This document shows, piece after piece, positions 11,930 to 29,871 of a stretch of 64,000 nt of DNA. The translations under genes were made by a program, and so were the position numbers. The notes below the pieces were generated by a model that saw only the letters and a list, made by a program, of their open reading frames with translations, was not told where the DNA came from and searched no databases. Position 1 is the stretch's first letter. Each line of letters opens with the position of its first letter. Origin of the DNA: Mercurialis annua (Eukaryota; Streptophyta; Magnoliopsida; Malpighiales; Euphorbiaceae); the NCBI RefSeq assembly GCF_937616625.2, contig NC_065570.1, positions 67,731,665-67,795,664 of the forward strand, in the 5' to 3' direction.

Positions 11930-14668
11930 CTATAGTCCCAATTGCTTCATCCACAAGGACCATTTAACAGCCTCCAAGTATTTATCATTCTTTTGCAAAG
12001 CAGTAATCAAATTGGTGAAGGTTATTTTATCAGGTTCTATCCCATTCTCTCTCATTTCCTTCACCAAATAGATAGCTTCTTCTACCATCCCAGCAATTCC
12101 ATATGCCTTTATTAATGTGTTATAGCTGCACAAGTCAGGTCCTAATCCACATTCTTTCAGTTCTGTCAGAACACCGGAAACTTCATTGATCCATCCTTGC
12201 TCTCCGTAGATATTCATCATAATGTTGTACGTATAATGGTCCGATGTACAACTTGATTGCTTCATTCTCTGCAACACATTTCTAAAACTTTCGATTTGAC
12301 CTTCTTTTCCGTAGGCATCCAACATGCAATTGTAGGCTTCAAGGGAAACTGAAAACCCATCAAATTGCATATTGCGTACACTTGAAGCCATATTCTTGAA
12401 ATCTTTATTGTGCCCGTAAGCCGCTGTAATCGTGTTATAAGAAATTACATCAACCAATCCTAGTTTTCTGGCCATCAAGAACAATTCTCTTACCTTGCTA
12501 AAAAGCTTAGCTTTCCCGTAAACGTCGAGCATGACGTTGAAGGCGATTGTATTAGGCGAAAACCCGCGCTGAAGCATCTCATTGAAAAGTCTTGAAAGTT
12601 CACCAAGGGGCAGAGCACGAGCACAGCAATTTATAACACAATTATACAATTCTTGATCCCAAACGATGTCACTTTTCAAGATTTTATAATAAACATCTTT
12701 TAATTTACTCATCATTCCACACTGTTGATAAATACGGAGCATGTCGCGAAAGAGATAAATGTCTGGAACAATATCCTTTTGCATATCCATTGTTGCTAGA
12801 ACAGAGCAAGCATCTTTGAGGGATCCCGCTTTGACATACATTCTTACCACAATGCTAAATGCAATCACATCAAAAGAAATTCCAGAAGATTTTAGTTCCA
12901 GATAGACTTTTTCTCCCTCAGTAAACCTGCCAAGAACACTGTAAATGTCGATCATAGTACATGCAATGTGCAAGTTTGGCTTATCTTTAGACTTTGGCAT
13001 TTGAGTGTATATCCTAATAGCGTTTTCAAGGCGATCCAACTCCTTGCAAGAGCAAATTAGCAGATGATACAAGTTGTCCTCAAAAAGTGGATCCTTCCAC
13101 TTTTTATCGCCCAAAACTTTCAAAGCATCATCAACCAGGAAATGCTTAACATAAGCCATGACAAGAATGGAGCAAGAAGTCTGGTTTACAAGAACATGTT
13201 GATAGAAAGAACCTTTCAGAAGTAACGGAACTTTATTAACCCTTCCGGCCCTTTCATATGCTTTCAGCAGAGTGCCAAGGATCGACGAGTACTGACATCC
13301 CATCATCAGCATATCTTCAAGTGTTCTACTGGCATCCTCTTCGTCTCCATGTTTAGCTTGTAAGTTTATTAGTGTATACAAGTTAGATGAGTTAGGTTTG
13401 AACCCCAATCGCTTAAGCTCTTTATAATACCATTCCGCCTCCTTATAATTGCCGGTTCGACCCCAACCTTCAATCATGGAACGGTATGTTGTTTCATCAG
13501 GCTCCAGTCCAGCGTTCCGGATGTCAAGGAACAGGCGTTGTGCAGCAGTCATGTTCGATAACTTCCCATACCCAGTTATCAGAATATTATATGCAACAGT
13601 ATTGGGGGAAAATTGGGCCTCTTTCATTGCGACCAAGACCTGCTCCGCCTCCTCTAACCGACCTTGCTGACTATAAGCATTAAGCAGCACCAACCAATTC
13701 TCCATGTTCATCACAACTTTATCTTCTCTCATCAAGCCAATAACCTCTTCTGCTTTGTCATACAAACTTAAACGGGTGTATATAGTAATCATTGCAGAGT
13801 ATGCAGATTGACAAATAACTCCAAAACTCCTCATTTTCGAAAACACAAATTCCGCTTCTTCAACATTCCAACCCTTTTGGTAAACCCCCATGAGCATGCC
13901 AAAGGTAGCAATGTTGGGCTGAACACCAAGTTCCAACATCATCCGAAACCATTTCCCGCTCAATTCCATGTTCCCTCTTTTAGAACAAGCATAAATAAGA
14001 GTGTTAAAAACTCGAAAATCAAGCTCACTACCTAGGCTACCATAAACTTCCCTAATCAACCTCTCAGCAGTCTCCCAATCTTCTCTCCTACCAAATACTC
14101 GAAGAACCACATTATAAGCAACCACATTCTTTTCTAACTTCCCATTATTCCTCATCCACTCGAAAAACCTCAAAGTTTTACTATCACCACTACACTTCTC
14201 AAGCCGTTTCAAAATCAAGTTACAATGTTGTAAACTCAATTTAGAATGAACAACACAGTAATTAACATCTAATTCGCCATCATACACTAAAAACTCCTCT
14301 ATTTCTTGCTCAATATCATTCATTTTATAACTAAATTTAAAACCCACTTTTCTATTTACCCATTTCTTCAAACCACCCCTAGATTTCTTCCTAGTCTCAT
14401 CTTTTGAATGCTCAATCAAATTCTCATGAACCGAATCATCAGTTGCTGATAAAACAATATCATCCTCAAACAACTCAGTGTCTATCCTAGAAACTTTAAC
14501 AGGGCTAAATATATTAAAAGCAGTGACTACACAAGCTCTAGGTGAAGATATAGAACTAGAAATTGAAAAAAGTGAGGTAATAGTGGGAAATTGAAGTGGG
14601 TTTATAGAACAAGCTGGTTTGTTTGAATCAAATGAATGTAGAGTTATGGATAACGTAATTGAAGCCAT
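11930..14668 (-). CDS. BFA2: P-class pentatricopeptide repeat protein, chloroplast-targeted (BFA2-like)
   Basis: Intronless 912-aa ORF. The Ser-rich N-terminus (about 1-55) resembles a chloroplast transit peptide. A linker follows, then tandem 35-residue helical PPR units from about residue 180 to the C-terminus. Repeat signatures are plentiful, such as NVVAYNVVLRVFGR, PNTVAYNILITGYGK and PDLCSYNTLIKAYG. There is no E/DYW tail and no SMR domain, so it is a pure P-class protein expected to bind and protect or process an organellar transcript. Best family match is At4g30825, reported as BFA2, which stabilises the plastid atpH/F transcript; this orthology rests on recall of length and sequence, and on its closeness to SCPL29 and ATG11 in Arabidopsis. 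The ATG at 14668 is chosen because it is the first in-frame one and heads the transit peptide. An out-of-frame upstream ORF overlaps it. Confidence 0.88.
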   Translation of the reverse strand: MASITLSITLHSFDSNKPACSINPLQFPTITSLFSISSSISSPRACVVTAFNIFSPVKVSRIDTELFEDDIVLSATDDSVHENLIEHSKDETRKKSRGGLKKWVNRKVGFKFSYKMNDIEQEIEEFLVYDGELDVNYCVVHSKLSLQHCNLILKRLEKCSGDSKTLRFFEWMRNNGKLEKNVVAYNVVLRVFGRREDWETAERLIREVYGSLGSELDFRVFNTLIYACSKRGNMELSGKWFRMMLELGVQPNIATFGMLMGVYQKGWNVEEAEFVFSKMRSFGVICQSAYSAMITIYTRLSLYDKAEEVIGLMREDKVVMNMENWLVLLNAYSQQGRLEEAEQVLVAMKEAQFSPNTVAYNILITGYGKLSNMTAAQRLFLDIRNAGLEPDETTYRSMIEGWGRTGNYKEAEWYYKELKRLGFKPNSSNLYTLINLQAKHGDEEDASRTLEDMLMMGCQYSSILGTLLKAYERAGRVNKVPLLLKGSFYQHVLVNQTSCSILVMAYVKHFLVDDALKVLGDKKWKDPLFEDNLYHLLICSCKELDRLENAIRIYTQMPKSKDKPNLHIACTMIDIYSVLGRFTEGEKVYLELKSSGISFDVIAFSIVVRMYVKAGSLKDACSVLATMDMQKDIVPDIYLFRDMLRIYQQCGMMSKLKDVYYKILKSDIVWDQELYNCVINCCARALPLGELSRLFNEMLQRGFSPNTIAFNVMLDVYGKAKLFSKVRELFLMARKLGLVDVISYNTITAAYGHNKDFKNMASSVRNMQFDGFSVSLEAYNCMLDAYGKEGQIESFRNVLQRMKQSSCTSDHYTYNIMMNIYGEQGWINEVSGVLTELKECGLGPDLCSYNTLIKAYGIAGMVEEAIYLVKEMRENGIEPDKITFTNLITALQKNDKYLEAVKWSLWMKQLGL

Positions 14669-14706
14669 GTGTTAAAACAATGGCCTGAAATGGAAGATTG
14701 TTGCAT
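14644..14706 (-). promoter_or_regulatory. Overlapping upstream ORF in the PPR gene leader
   Basis: An upstream ATG at 14706 opens a 20-codon ORF in another frame that runs across the main ATG (14668) and stops at 14644. If it is in the mature leader it should reduce initiation at the PPR start. A GT...AG segment around it is only about 53 nt long, which is short for a plant intron, so removal by splicing is doubtful but possible. Confidence 0.4.
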
Positions 14707-16359
14707 GTAGTAAGTGCTAAGATGAGAAAGCTAATACCTTTGTGACTGTAATTCTTGAAAGAGATAATGAAAGTTGAAGCAGTGGAGGAAAATCACAGTT
14801 TTTTTCTCTCTTCAGTTTTGTTTTTTTTATTGGGTGTAAGAGAGAAAACAAGAAATTTTAATGGGCAGATTTTATCTTTAAATGGTTGTGTTTGCTTGCT
14901 TAATAATTGACTACAATAAACTTGAAAAAAAACATGGTGCTAAGATTTATCTCAAAAATAATAATAAACCAAAATTGTGTTTGAAATATATTTTCAAATT
15001 TTTTGAAGCAATTTAATTATGTTCTACTTTGAAACTATGAAGTATTAATTCAACTAGTTGTAAGACCGTGCATTTGCACAGAATCTAATTAATAATTATT
15101 TACCAAATAATGACTAATATCTAATATCAACTAATAAATAAATATTTTCTTCAATTAAAAGAAATAATATGAATTACTTATTAATTATGACTTGTAGAAT
15201 CTAAAAAAGTATTTTATTTAAATTTGAAATTCATAAAAATATTTATTTAGTATAAATATTTTATTCAAATTGGAAAACTAATGAATCTATCAATAACAAA
15301 TTTTAAAAATTAAATAAGCGTTTTATCTAAGTTGGAAACTCATGAGAGTGCTCGTTTGGTCTTCTCAATTATATAAGTGCTAGTCGCAATCCCGCGTATT
15401 TGCGAGAAGTTACATTAATACTTAATTTAAATACTTTTTTTGAAAAAAACAATTGATGCAAAAAATATTCAATAAATCCTTATTTTGAAACTAATAAAAT
15501 TTAATAAAATAAAAAATCTACCAATATTCTAACAATAAAGTTTTAAAGTATTGATATTTATGATATATTTTTTATATTTATCATGCCGGAATTTAGTCTT
15601 TTTCTCTCCTATAATTGTTTTCTACGTTTTCTTGCAAATTTACATGCATTTATTTATCATAATGAATTGTGAACCGGATAGCATAATTTTCCATATTTTA
15701 TTACCTTCATAGAATATGCTTGTGTGATTACTTTAAAATTATTAATAAAATTAATGTTTCTTTTATATTATAAAGTACTAAAAAATTGGGTAAGCTTATC
15801 CTCTGTCAATTAGTGGAGGTATAGTTATGTAGGAAGACCATTCTTTCAAAGCAAAATAAAACGTATAATAATCAAATAATAAAACGTATAAAATAAAAGC
15901 ACCTCCAGGAATGAATTGTGCTGGAAAGTGCAACTGTTAAATATTTTTAGAAAAATTACTTCCTTAATGAATAGAAATTGAAATTCAACTTTGAGGAAAA
16001 TGGATGCAAAAACTGAACCAAACAATTTTCTATTATTAAAAAATGGCATTTGGGCGATTATTTGATAGCAATTAAAATCGATGGGAAGCTTAATGTGAGA
16101 TTAATTTAAAGAGACCTGTTAATTTTTTAAAATCCACAGTTTGATTGTTAGAATTGTCAATATAAAGTGTCGAATGACATTTTATGGCTTGTTTGATGCT
16201 TAGCAATCCTAAAAATATTGTTTAATCTGAAAAATAAGATAGATTGAATAGAGATACAAAACCTTAACATTACATATTCAAGATAATGTAGTGATTAAAA
16301 ATGTCAAGCAATGCCTATCAAGTCTGGAAAATTAAATTCCAAGGATGAGAAAAGAAACA
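14669..16359. other. AT-rich spacer with two Helitron-like 3' ends
   Basis: This lies between the PPR 5' end and the SCPL stop. No gene is seen. At about 15052 and 15388 the plus strand shows the reverse complement of Helitron-type 3' termini: CTAG preceded by a small hairpin (GTGCAAATGCAC in one; a less perfect one built on CGCAAATACGCG in the other). I could not find matching TC-type 5' ends, so these are remnants. Confidence 0.4.
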
Positions 16360-22388
<6,029 letters not shown>

Positions 22389-22933
22389 TTTTTGGGGATT
22401 CGTTTTGCTGTAGAAATGTAGTTTAAATAGAGAGAGAGGGAGAATGATGACGCATTAGCTTCAGTGCTTTTTACTTGTCTTTCACTTCAACTTGGAAACA
22501 ATGATGGGATGCTCTTCTCATTTGTTTACTTTCAGTTTATAATGTGTTGCTTAAAATCAGGGCATGCTGTTTCTACACACCAACAAAAGTTCGTTACTTA
22601 TTTCGCCTGCTTCTTCTTTACCTCAATAATAGTTCTAAAGCACTAGTAGTGATAAGCTCTTTTATTAATAATTTAAATAATAATTTATGGTATACTTTTT
22701 TTTATTTATTATTAAATTTAAAAATCATATGAATAAAAGTAGTTTATTAATAGAATAATTTTATTATTATGAATCATTTTATTTAGTATTCTAATTTGTT
22801 CGACTTTAAACCAAAATTAAAATCTTAATGTAGCGATTTAATCTCGTTCTATAACATGTCCAATCACACATTCTAATCTTTTGCGCTTTTGCATTGTGTA
22901 GTGTATAGTCGTTTTTCAGCAAATATACAACTA

Positions 22934-23007
22934 AAAACGACGTAACAAAACGGAAATACAGCGCCACTTTATATAAAACGACGTAACAAAACGGAAATAC
23001 AACGCCA
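22934..23007 (+). repeat. Two-copy tandem repeat, 41-bp period
   Basis: A 33-bp block beginning 'aaaacgacgtaacaaaacgg' occurs at 22934-22966 and again at 22975-23007 with one substitution, in the SCPL upstream region. Confidence 0.8.
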
Positions 23008-23285
23008 AAAATTGAAAAGCTGGGATATGCAATTCAACGTATAAAAATAGGATTAACTCGTTAGGATTCAAATAACCCAATTTTTTTATACTTATAGAAC
23101 ATGAGTAATAGGAAAAGTTCAGTATTTAGATTGACAAGAAAAGGATAGTTGTAGTATTTTTAACCAATTCTTCATTTAGAAATGACCAGTTAAAGAGTTT
23201 TTCAATTGAAGAATTCCTTTGTTAACGTGGTTTAGATTTTGAGCTTTTGTAAGCGAATATACATTTATAAGATAGAACAAAATAA

Positions 23286-24498
23286 TCTATACTATACTAT
23301 AAAGCTGAGCTCTAAAAAAACTATCAACACAATTTTGCCAAGTGGTTTTCTCTTTTTAAGCCACGTGTACTCTTAATTTTAGTTTTGATGTCTAGCCTAT
23401 GAGGATACCTCTTGAACTTCTATTAGATGTTACTTAATGGTCATCAATTCATAATAAACTTTTCATTTTTCTTTCATTAATAATAACAAAAGTTTTACAT
23501 AATAGTAAACCCTTGCTCTTCTTTTCATTTATTTTATTTGATTGGCCATCAATTTACATCTACATTTTAATCTCTCTATAAATAATTTGGATCTAAAGAG
23601 CAATTTTTAGTTGCCTTCTTCTACACATATAAGACAATAAAGATGTTTTTAATTACAATCACAGATCTCTTTCTAAGGTTATTTGTATTCTCTATTAGAT
23701 TTCAAGTGGCTGGCTTTATCTAATCACAAACTTCTCCCTTTTGATTTTTTTTTATATGTAAATGCAATCTTTATATGAAATGTCTATTTATGTAATGTAT
23801 TGTATAGTTAGCTTCATTTCATGTTTTCATTTACAACACCTAATATGGATTTTAGTGGCTATTATATCCGAGCAGAGACTCGCATTTTAATAAATATATA
23901 TAAATTTTTATAAGGACTTTACTTTTTGGATGAAGCCATAAGCTTTTTCGCCAAAAAGATTTCTTGTAATATCTTCTCTTCCACAATAAGTTAACTTTGC
24001 ATTATGAAAGAGTAAAAAAAGTTTGTGAATGCAAAATTGATTCAGTTATGATGAAAGAAAAACCATATTTAAGCACTGCCTTAAAAATAAAAAATTTATG
24101 AGAAAAGCATCTCCATGGCTATGTTGATTATCTGCAACATTGAATTTGTTGCCATATGAAATTTGAAGAGTTTTAACTCATATTTAATATTTATAAACTA
24201 TTTTAAATATTTAAAAAGTTATTCAATTGGAAAAATCTATCAATTTAATATATTAGAATGATTTTCTTCAATTATTTATATGCTTAATTATTATTACAAA
24301 TTTATTTTTTCAAACTTTTACCATCGGTATCATTATTATTATTTGATTGTGCAAAACATTTGTCCTCGTATGATTATAAATACATTTAGTTTAATCCAAC
24401 TATTGTATTAAATAAGACTATAGATAAATTAAAATAGCAAAATGAAAATTAAAAAAACTATTTATTTTCGTCCGCGCAACGCGCGGGTATCGACCTAG
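23286..24498 (+). mobile_element. Non-autonomous Helitron, 1213 bp, both ends present
   Basis: Begins with the plant Helitron 5' signature TCTATACTATACTATAAAG. It ends CTAG, preceded about 12 nt upstream by a GC-rich hairpin (CCGCGCAACGCGCGG). The preceding host base is A and the following one is T, as expected for Helitron A|T insertion. There is no target duplication and no Rep/helicase ORF, so it moved in trans. No captured gene fragment was recognised. Confidence 0.85.
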
Positions 24499-24693
24499 TT
24501 ATAGTATATGGTAGGGGAAGGATGTGAATTGGAGTTCAGTCATCAGAACTAATTCATCAAACTTTAATTTGTTTTTTTAATGTTTCTTAATCTTATCATA
24601 GCCAAATAATAAAATCAAACTAAAATAATTGTTTAGTTCGATAAATTATTCAAACAACCAAATAACGGAATTCTAATAACATTATTAAGATAA

Positions 24694-25076
24694 AGGCAAA
24701 AGATACAAAAAAAAAAACCCTCATAATTTTCACAAAAATACAGATGATTCCCTTAATTTTTTTTTAATACAATTGAGCCCTCTTTGTTTTCAAATAAAAT
24801 AATAATCTCTTTCGTCCAACACCATTAAAAACACTCATTACTAGCTGACATGTCTCTTGCAATCATAAAAGAGAAAAGTTCAAAAATAATTTTAATGTTT
24901 AATATATTTACCAAAAGTTTAGGAAGTAAATGTCCAAAAAGTAAGTTAAAAGGGTTTATTTGTTCAATTTTAAAACAACGAGAGTTTAATTGTTCGATTT
25001 TAAAAGCACGAGAGCTTAATTGTGCCAAAAAAATAAAAAATCTGAAAAAGTCAATGATTTTTTTGTACCTTTTGTC
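24694..25076. mobile_element. Non-autonomous TIR element, 383 bp, 9-bp TSD
   Basis: Flanked by TTAAGATAA at 24685-24693 and 25077-25085. Terminal repeats 'aggcaaaagatac' and 'gtaccttttgtc' are imperfectly inverted. It fits the Mutator-type set seen elsewhere in this window. Confidence 0.7.
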
Positions 25077-25546
25077 TTAAGATAATAATAAAAACATAGT
25101 ATTAATTGTACATTACAATTTACAGACAATGTAAAGTATCAATTAACACACCTCTAGGCTGTGCTGTCATTTTTTTTTTCCATTTTTATTATTTTAACTG
25201 TTCTGTTACAAGACAGAAGATTACTGACTGACTTTTGATGCTGATCACCCACCAACTCGGTGCCAACAGAATAGTGTTATACTTCCTCAACTATAAATAT
25301 TTCCGATACCTGGCAACAGAGCAGAGTGTGCAACCGAAAATGACGCTTCTCAAGCAGAGAGAACTGCTATACGTAACAGTTATTTAAATCTACAAAATTG
25401 AGTACCCCGACTATTTCTGGGGCTCAAAGAACAACACGAGTTACATGACTATTTTAATCGTTCAGCTCAGAGTAGTCTGCATTAGCCTCAGAAAACACTT
25501 GTTATTTCATTTGAATCCCACTTGTTTGGTCATTTGTTCTGTAGAC

Positions 25547-28500
25547 TTATACATTATTAATGTACAAGATGTCCTCCTTTAATATATGCATCTTCCCTTT
25601 GTCCCGTTTGTTGCTAGATTGTTTCCGATCTGGTTGGCCACGCTGAGGAAACACAAAATTTAACTCTATTTATAAACAAACTTGAAAAAAAACATTACCA
25701 TGTTAGTTAATACGTGCATGCGCTCCCGATTAACTGATACAAGGCTATTTTGAAGTAAGCTCACCTTCCTCAATACAAATGCCAAGTACAAGTAAGCCGC
25801 TTCCCATTCATCTGGCGACAGAGTGCCTGAATAGCAATGGCACAAAAAGATCAAAATTTTAAAAGTAATTACAGTGTGAGAAATAGGCATATACTTGTGC
25901 AACTCGATGAACAGATAAAAGTAAACAACAAGAAACTTACTCTGGTCTTGGTTACCATCACCCAAAGCACCCAGTCTTCGCATCAAATCAACATATTCTG
26001 GTTTTTTCATATACTCGTGAACAAATTCGTGAGCATTCTTCACAAAAACCAACTCTAAATCATACTGTCAAAATTTAGAAAGAATAAGGAAATTAAATTC
26101 TAAAGTCTACTGTCCAACAAATGTGCTGTTCACGCATTATAACCTTTCATCAAGCAAAACAAATTCATATATTGAGCTTCCATCAAAACTAGTTAAGATC
26201 ACAGACTTTATTTAACGCACCATAAATCAATATTATACCTCTTCCGCCAATGATTTGAAAATATGGAAAGGGACAATCCATTCGGGACAATCAACAGCAT
26301 CCTGCAATCGCCCAAAAGAAAGTCGGAAACAATCAGGACTTTTCTACATATTAATCAGCATCCAAAAAAGGATAATAAACTTGTACAGTGTGCATTTGTT
26401 ATGAGATATAGGAGGAAAACAGTAGCAGTTCAAAAAGAAGCGTCCAAACAATGAGAGAAGTCCATAGAGGGATACCTCCAAGTGGAACTTATACTTGATA
26501 CCATAAGGGGCAGAGTACTTAAATTTCTGATCCAAAGGAAAAAATAGTTGTCAGGTTACAAATTATTAGGTGGAACATAGGCAACGATAAAAAGGAATTC
26601 ACCTTTTCAGAGTATCCTTCATCAAAACGTATCCAATAAACACTATTACCAAAGGCCATCCCGTTAGTAGCTGCATAATCAGATAACATTTGTCTTTTGT
26701 GTCAAAAGTGGTCTAGCAAGGTTGTCGAAAGCAAACACAAGAAAATCACTTACACATAGATCAGATATAATAGAAACTAAACCAGACAATTACTTGACAC
26801 TCTTGGGAATTTAAGACTACAATTCAGCTTCTACAAAAATGAGCACCTCTCGTTCCCATATCAATCTTTCAGATTATTAAACTTTTCTTTTGCTGTTCGA
26901 GAATGATCTTTCATTAAAATTTTAAATTTTTACATATAAATCCTGGTATCATCAGATATCATATGGAATAGCTATAAATGCCAAGAAAAAACTTTATTTA
27001 AGCTGATTCAAATTGAAGAAAAAGATTCACGGTTAAGCCTCATTACAGCTAATTACAAACTACAAACAAGTCAGTGGAATTGTACAATAGATCAAACCAA
27101 TTCACATTATTTGTTATATACCCTGCATGTCCCATAACATAAGGCTTCATATTCTATGATCAATATTCATGGTTCATCTAAATTTTATGTAAGCTCTATT
27201 AAATTGTGGACTTCAGCAGACAAGAGATAAAGATCTAATCATAGCGTGGATAACAATTCATAAAATAAGAAATTTTAAAAAAAACGCCTCTTTTTCCCAT
27301 CACTTTCTTGATGCTTTTTTCTTTCCTTTTCAGAGTAATCATTCAGAAATACAAACAGGAAATTTAAAAAGCAGAACACAAAACCTTCTCTAAGTTTTTT
27401 AACAATAACATTAGCATCTGGCATTGTTCCAATGAAGGTGCCTCCTGGGCGAAGCAACGCTGATACATTGGCCAAGGCTCTTCTAGCACGGGCTTCAGTA
27501 GACCATGAATAATGTAAAGCAAACTGCGAAAGTTATGCCACGACTTTAGAACAAAGCAGAGATAGAAATAAAGGGTTCACCTAGTACACTAAGAGCTCCA
27601 CGGCAATTGTAAGGTTAGAGGGAGGTGGGTGCATCTGAATGCATCCTTCCTCTAGCAAGTTAAAAGAGGAAGTTTTCATGCCCTGAACCAACAAATAAGC
27701 AACTAGGCTCACACTCAGAGAAGACACATAAAAATTTGAGGGAACAAACGCTTAATTTGGAACCTTTATGATTGGAACGCATCCTTCCTCTAGCAAGTTA
27801 AAAGAGGTTGTTTTCATGCCTTGAACCAGCAAATAAGCAGCTAGCTCACCCTCAGAGCAGACACATAAAAATGTGATGAAACAAACACTTAATTTGGAAC
27901 CTTGCAGTAAGCAAAGAAATTAACAGTCATCTAAAGTTTTAGGAAATAAATAGACCCCAAGACATACAAGATAGCAGTAAATTCTGAAACATTGTTACGT
28001 ATTCCCTAGATCTATCCAGTGAACTGTTAACATTCAATTCGCAGATGAAAAGAAAGCCTAGACAAGAAACTTCTGGGAGACATTCGGAATTGAATTAAGC
28101 TGAACTTAAAATTTTAAAAGAAATAAGACCACTCACCTGGCAACTGCAGATATCAAATGGAGCATCATCTGCCAGTACTTCATCCAAGCGAACCTGAATA
28201 GAAAGTCAGAATATAAATCTCATGTACATATGTAAAAGCAACTTGTGCAAAACGACATATAATTCAAAAGTTTGTATTAAATTCATAACTAAAAGGGGTT
28301 AAATCAAAGGATTGTTATCAGGTTTATACATAACCCATATAATTCATGAACATAGAAAACAATCCACGCACTTTGAGATTATACTCTGGTATTTCAAGTG
28401 TTGAATTCCATAAAATGCAGAGAGTGACAGTTACCTCATAACAATCCCCGCATATGAGGCGGGCAGGAAAAGAGAACTTTCTGCGACGCTGGTGATGATC

Positions 28501-29871
28501 AGCATCACCATTGTAACGTGTGCGGCAATCTTCTATCTGTTACAAGTGTAATACAAACAGTTAAAGCCCTAAACAAAATAAATAATAGTGAGGATTAAGC
28601 ATTTCAAGATTAGCATGCAGCAGAACAAAAGGTAAAAAACAAAGCAACAAGAAAGGACTTCACTATATAAAGAGTTAATAATTAAATGAGTGCATGGTAG
28701 ATATCCACACTCTACATTTAATGCATCCTTTAACCTCAAAATGTATAAAAATTGTAAAAATAACAAGAAAAAGAAGCACAATTACAAGTACTGATTTGAC
28801 TCTTCATCGTCAATTGTAGGTAGAATGCTTACCGAGCCTTCAGCTATATCAATTCCAACATAATATCCAATTTTTGCTTTATCCCATTTGATAAGATCAC
28901 CACCCTGGCCACCAAGAAAAAAGAATTTATAAGAGAGAAACCAAAAAAGGAGAACTAAATGATACAATTGATATTGATAAAAGAAAAATATATGTTTTAC
29001 CTTCCCACAAGCAAGATCAAGGACCGCATCATCTCGACGAGCATAGAGTTGAACTAGAACACTTTTTATCTATCCAACGATAGCATTTATTTAATACAGC
29101 TGTTTACACAATGTAAAGTGTTCATCAAATGCATAATCACACAGCATACCCAGTTGTTAAGTTTTTTTAAATGGATAATTGGACTCGCTTCTCGCTCTTC
29201 CAGAGTCTGATTCGTTCTTGCACTATAATGATCAGCCACTTTTTGAACAAAATCCTCAGGAAAATGTGCATCACCTATATTCATTAGATTAACTTCTCAG
29301 CTTTTTATCTTTGGCAAAAAAAAAACTTCTCAGCTTTCAAAAGAACAACTAGTGTATGAATGACTGCAAGAGAGTAAAGGCTAAATAATAGATTATATAC
29401 ACGATAATTCAAACCCCAAAATTAAAAATTAACGAATCAAAAAACATATGAACATATGCAAAAATATCATAATACCAAAATGATGATACTTAAGTATAGA
29501 CTTCTAAGTCATACATTTTGTTTCCATTTTTTTTCTTTCTGGGCTATATACCAGAAAAGAAATGAAATTTAAATTAAGCTTCAGTTATGAAGGCTACGAA
29601 AACATAAAACCCAGATCTAAAAGAACATCTACCAAATTATCAGTACATAAACTAGCACTGCTTCAGCATAGAAGAAAATTTATGCATTTGCGACCAAAAT
29701 TGATAGAAAAAAAAGGGAAAGAAATGCAGCACGAGAACTTATAAACCAAAAACAACAACCAATACGAGCTCATTGAAAACACGCTAAAAGATTACCTTCA
29801 GGTGTATATCTGACTTTGGACTTAGGAGGGCCATCAGAGGTTGATGGTGATCCTGTGTATCCTCGTTTCAT
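25547..29871 (-). CDS. mRNA cap guanine-N7 methyltransferase, 13 exons
   Basis: Transfers a methyl group from S-adenosylmethionine to N7 of the mRNA cap guanosine in the nucleus. Exons: 29871-29796, 29274-29150, 29069-29001, 28904-28833, 28536-28435, 28193-28137, 27523-27385, 26670-26603, 26526-26476, 26301-26239, 26064-25941, 25826-25765, 25642-25547. All are GT-AG and in phase, for 367 aa, matching Arabidopsis At3g20650 (cap methyltransferase 1, about 370 aa). SAM-binding motif VLDLACGKGGD spans about residues 83-93; GIDIAEGS (Asp ~109) and the cap-pocket CSCQFALHYSW (about 164-174) are present. The C-terminus is Lys-rich. It carries no triphosphatase or guanylyltransferase domain, as in plants generally. 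Start chosen at MKRGY, which matches the family N-terminus. Confidence 0.93.
27641..27902 (-). repeat. Tandem duplication, 138-bp period, in a cap methyltransferase intron
   Basis: The block starting 'gcatccttcctctagcaag' occurs at 27641 and again at 27779. Both continue through 'aaataagca', 'acacataaaaat' and 'cttaatttggaacc' with scattered differences. It lies in the intron between exons 6 and 7. Confidence 0.8.

Larger units (their letters stand above)
22389..25546. other. Spacer between SCPL promoter side and cap methyltransferase 3' end
   Basis: Holds the SCPL 5' region, a 41-bp-period tandem repeat, a complete-ended Helitron (23286-24498), a 9-bp-TSD TIR element (24694-25076) and the methyltransferase 3' UTR. 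No other gene is seen. Confidence 0.6.
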
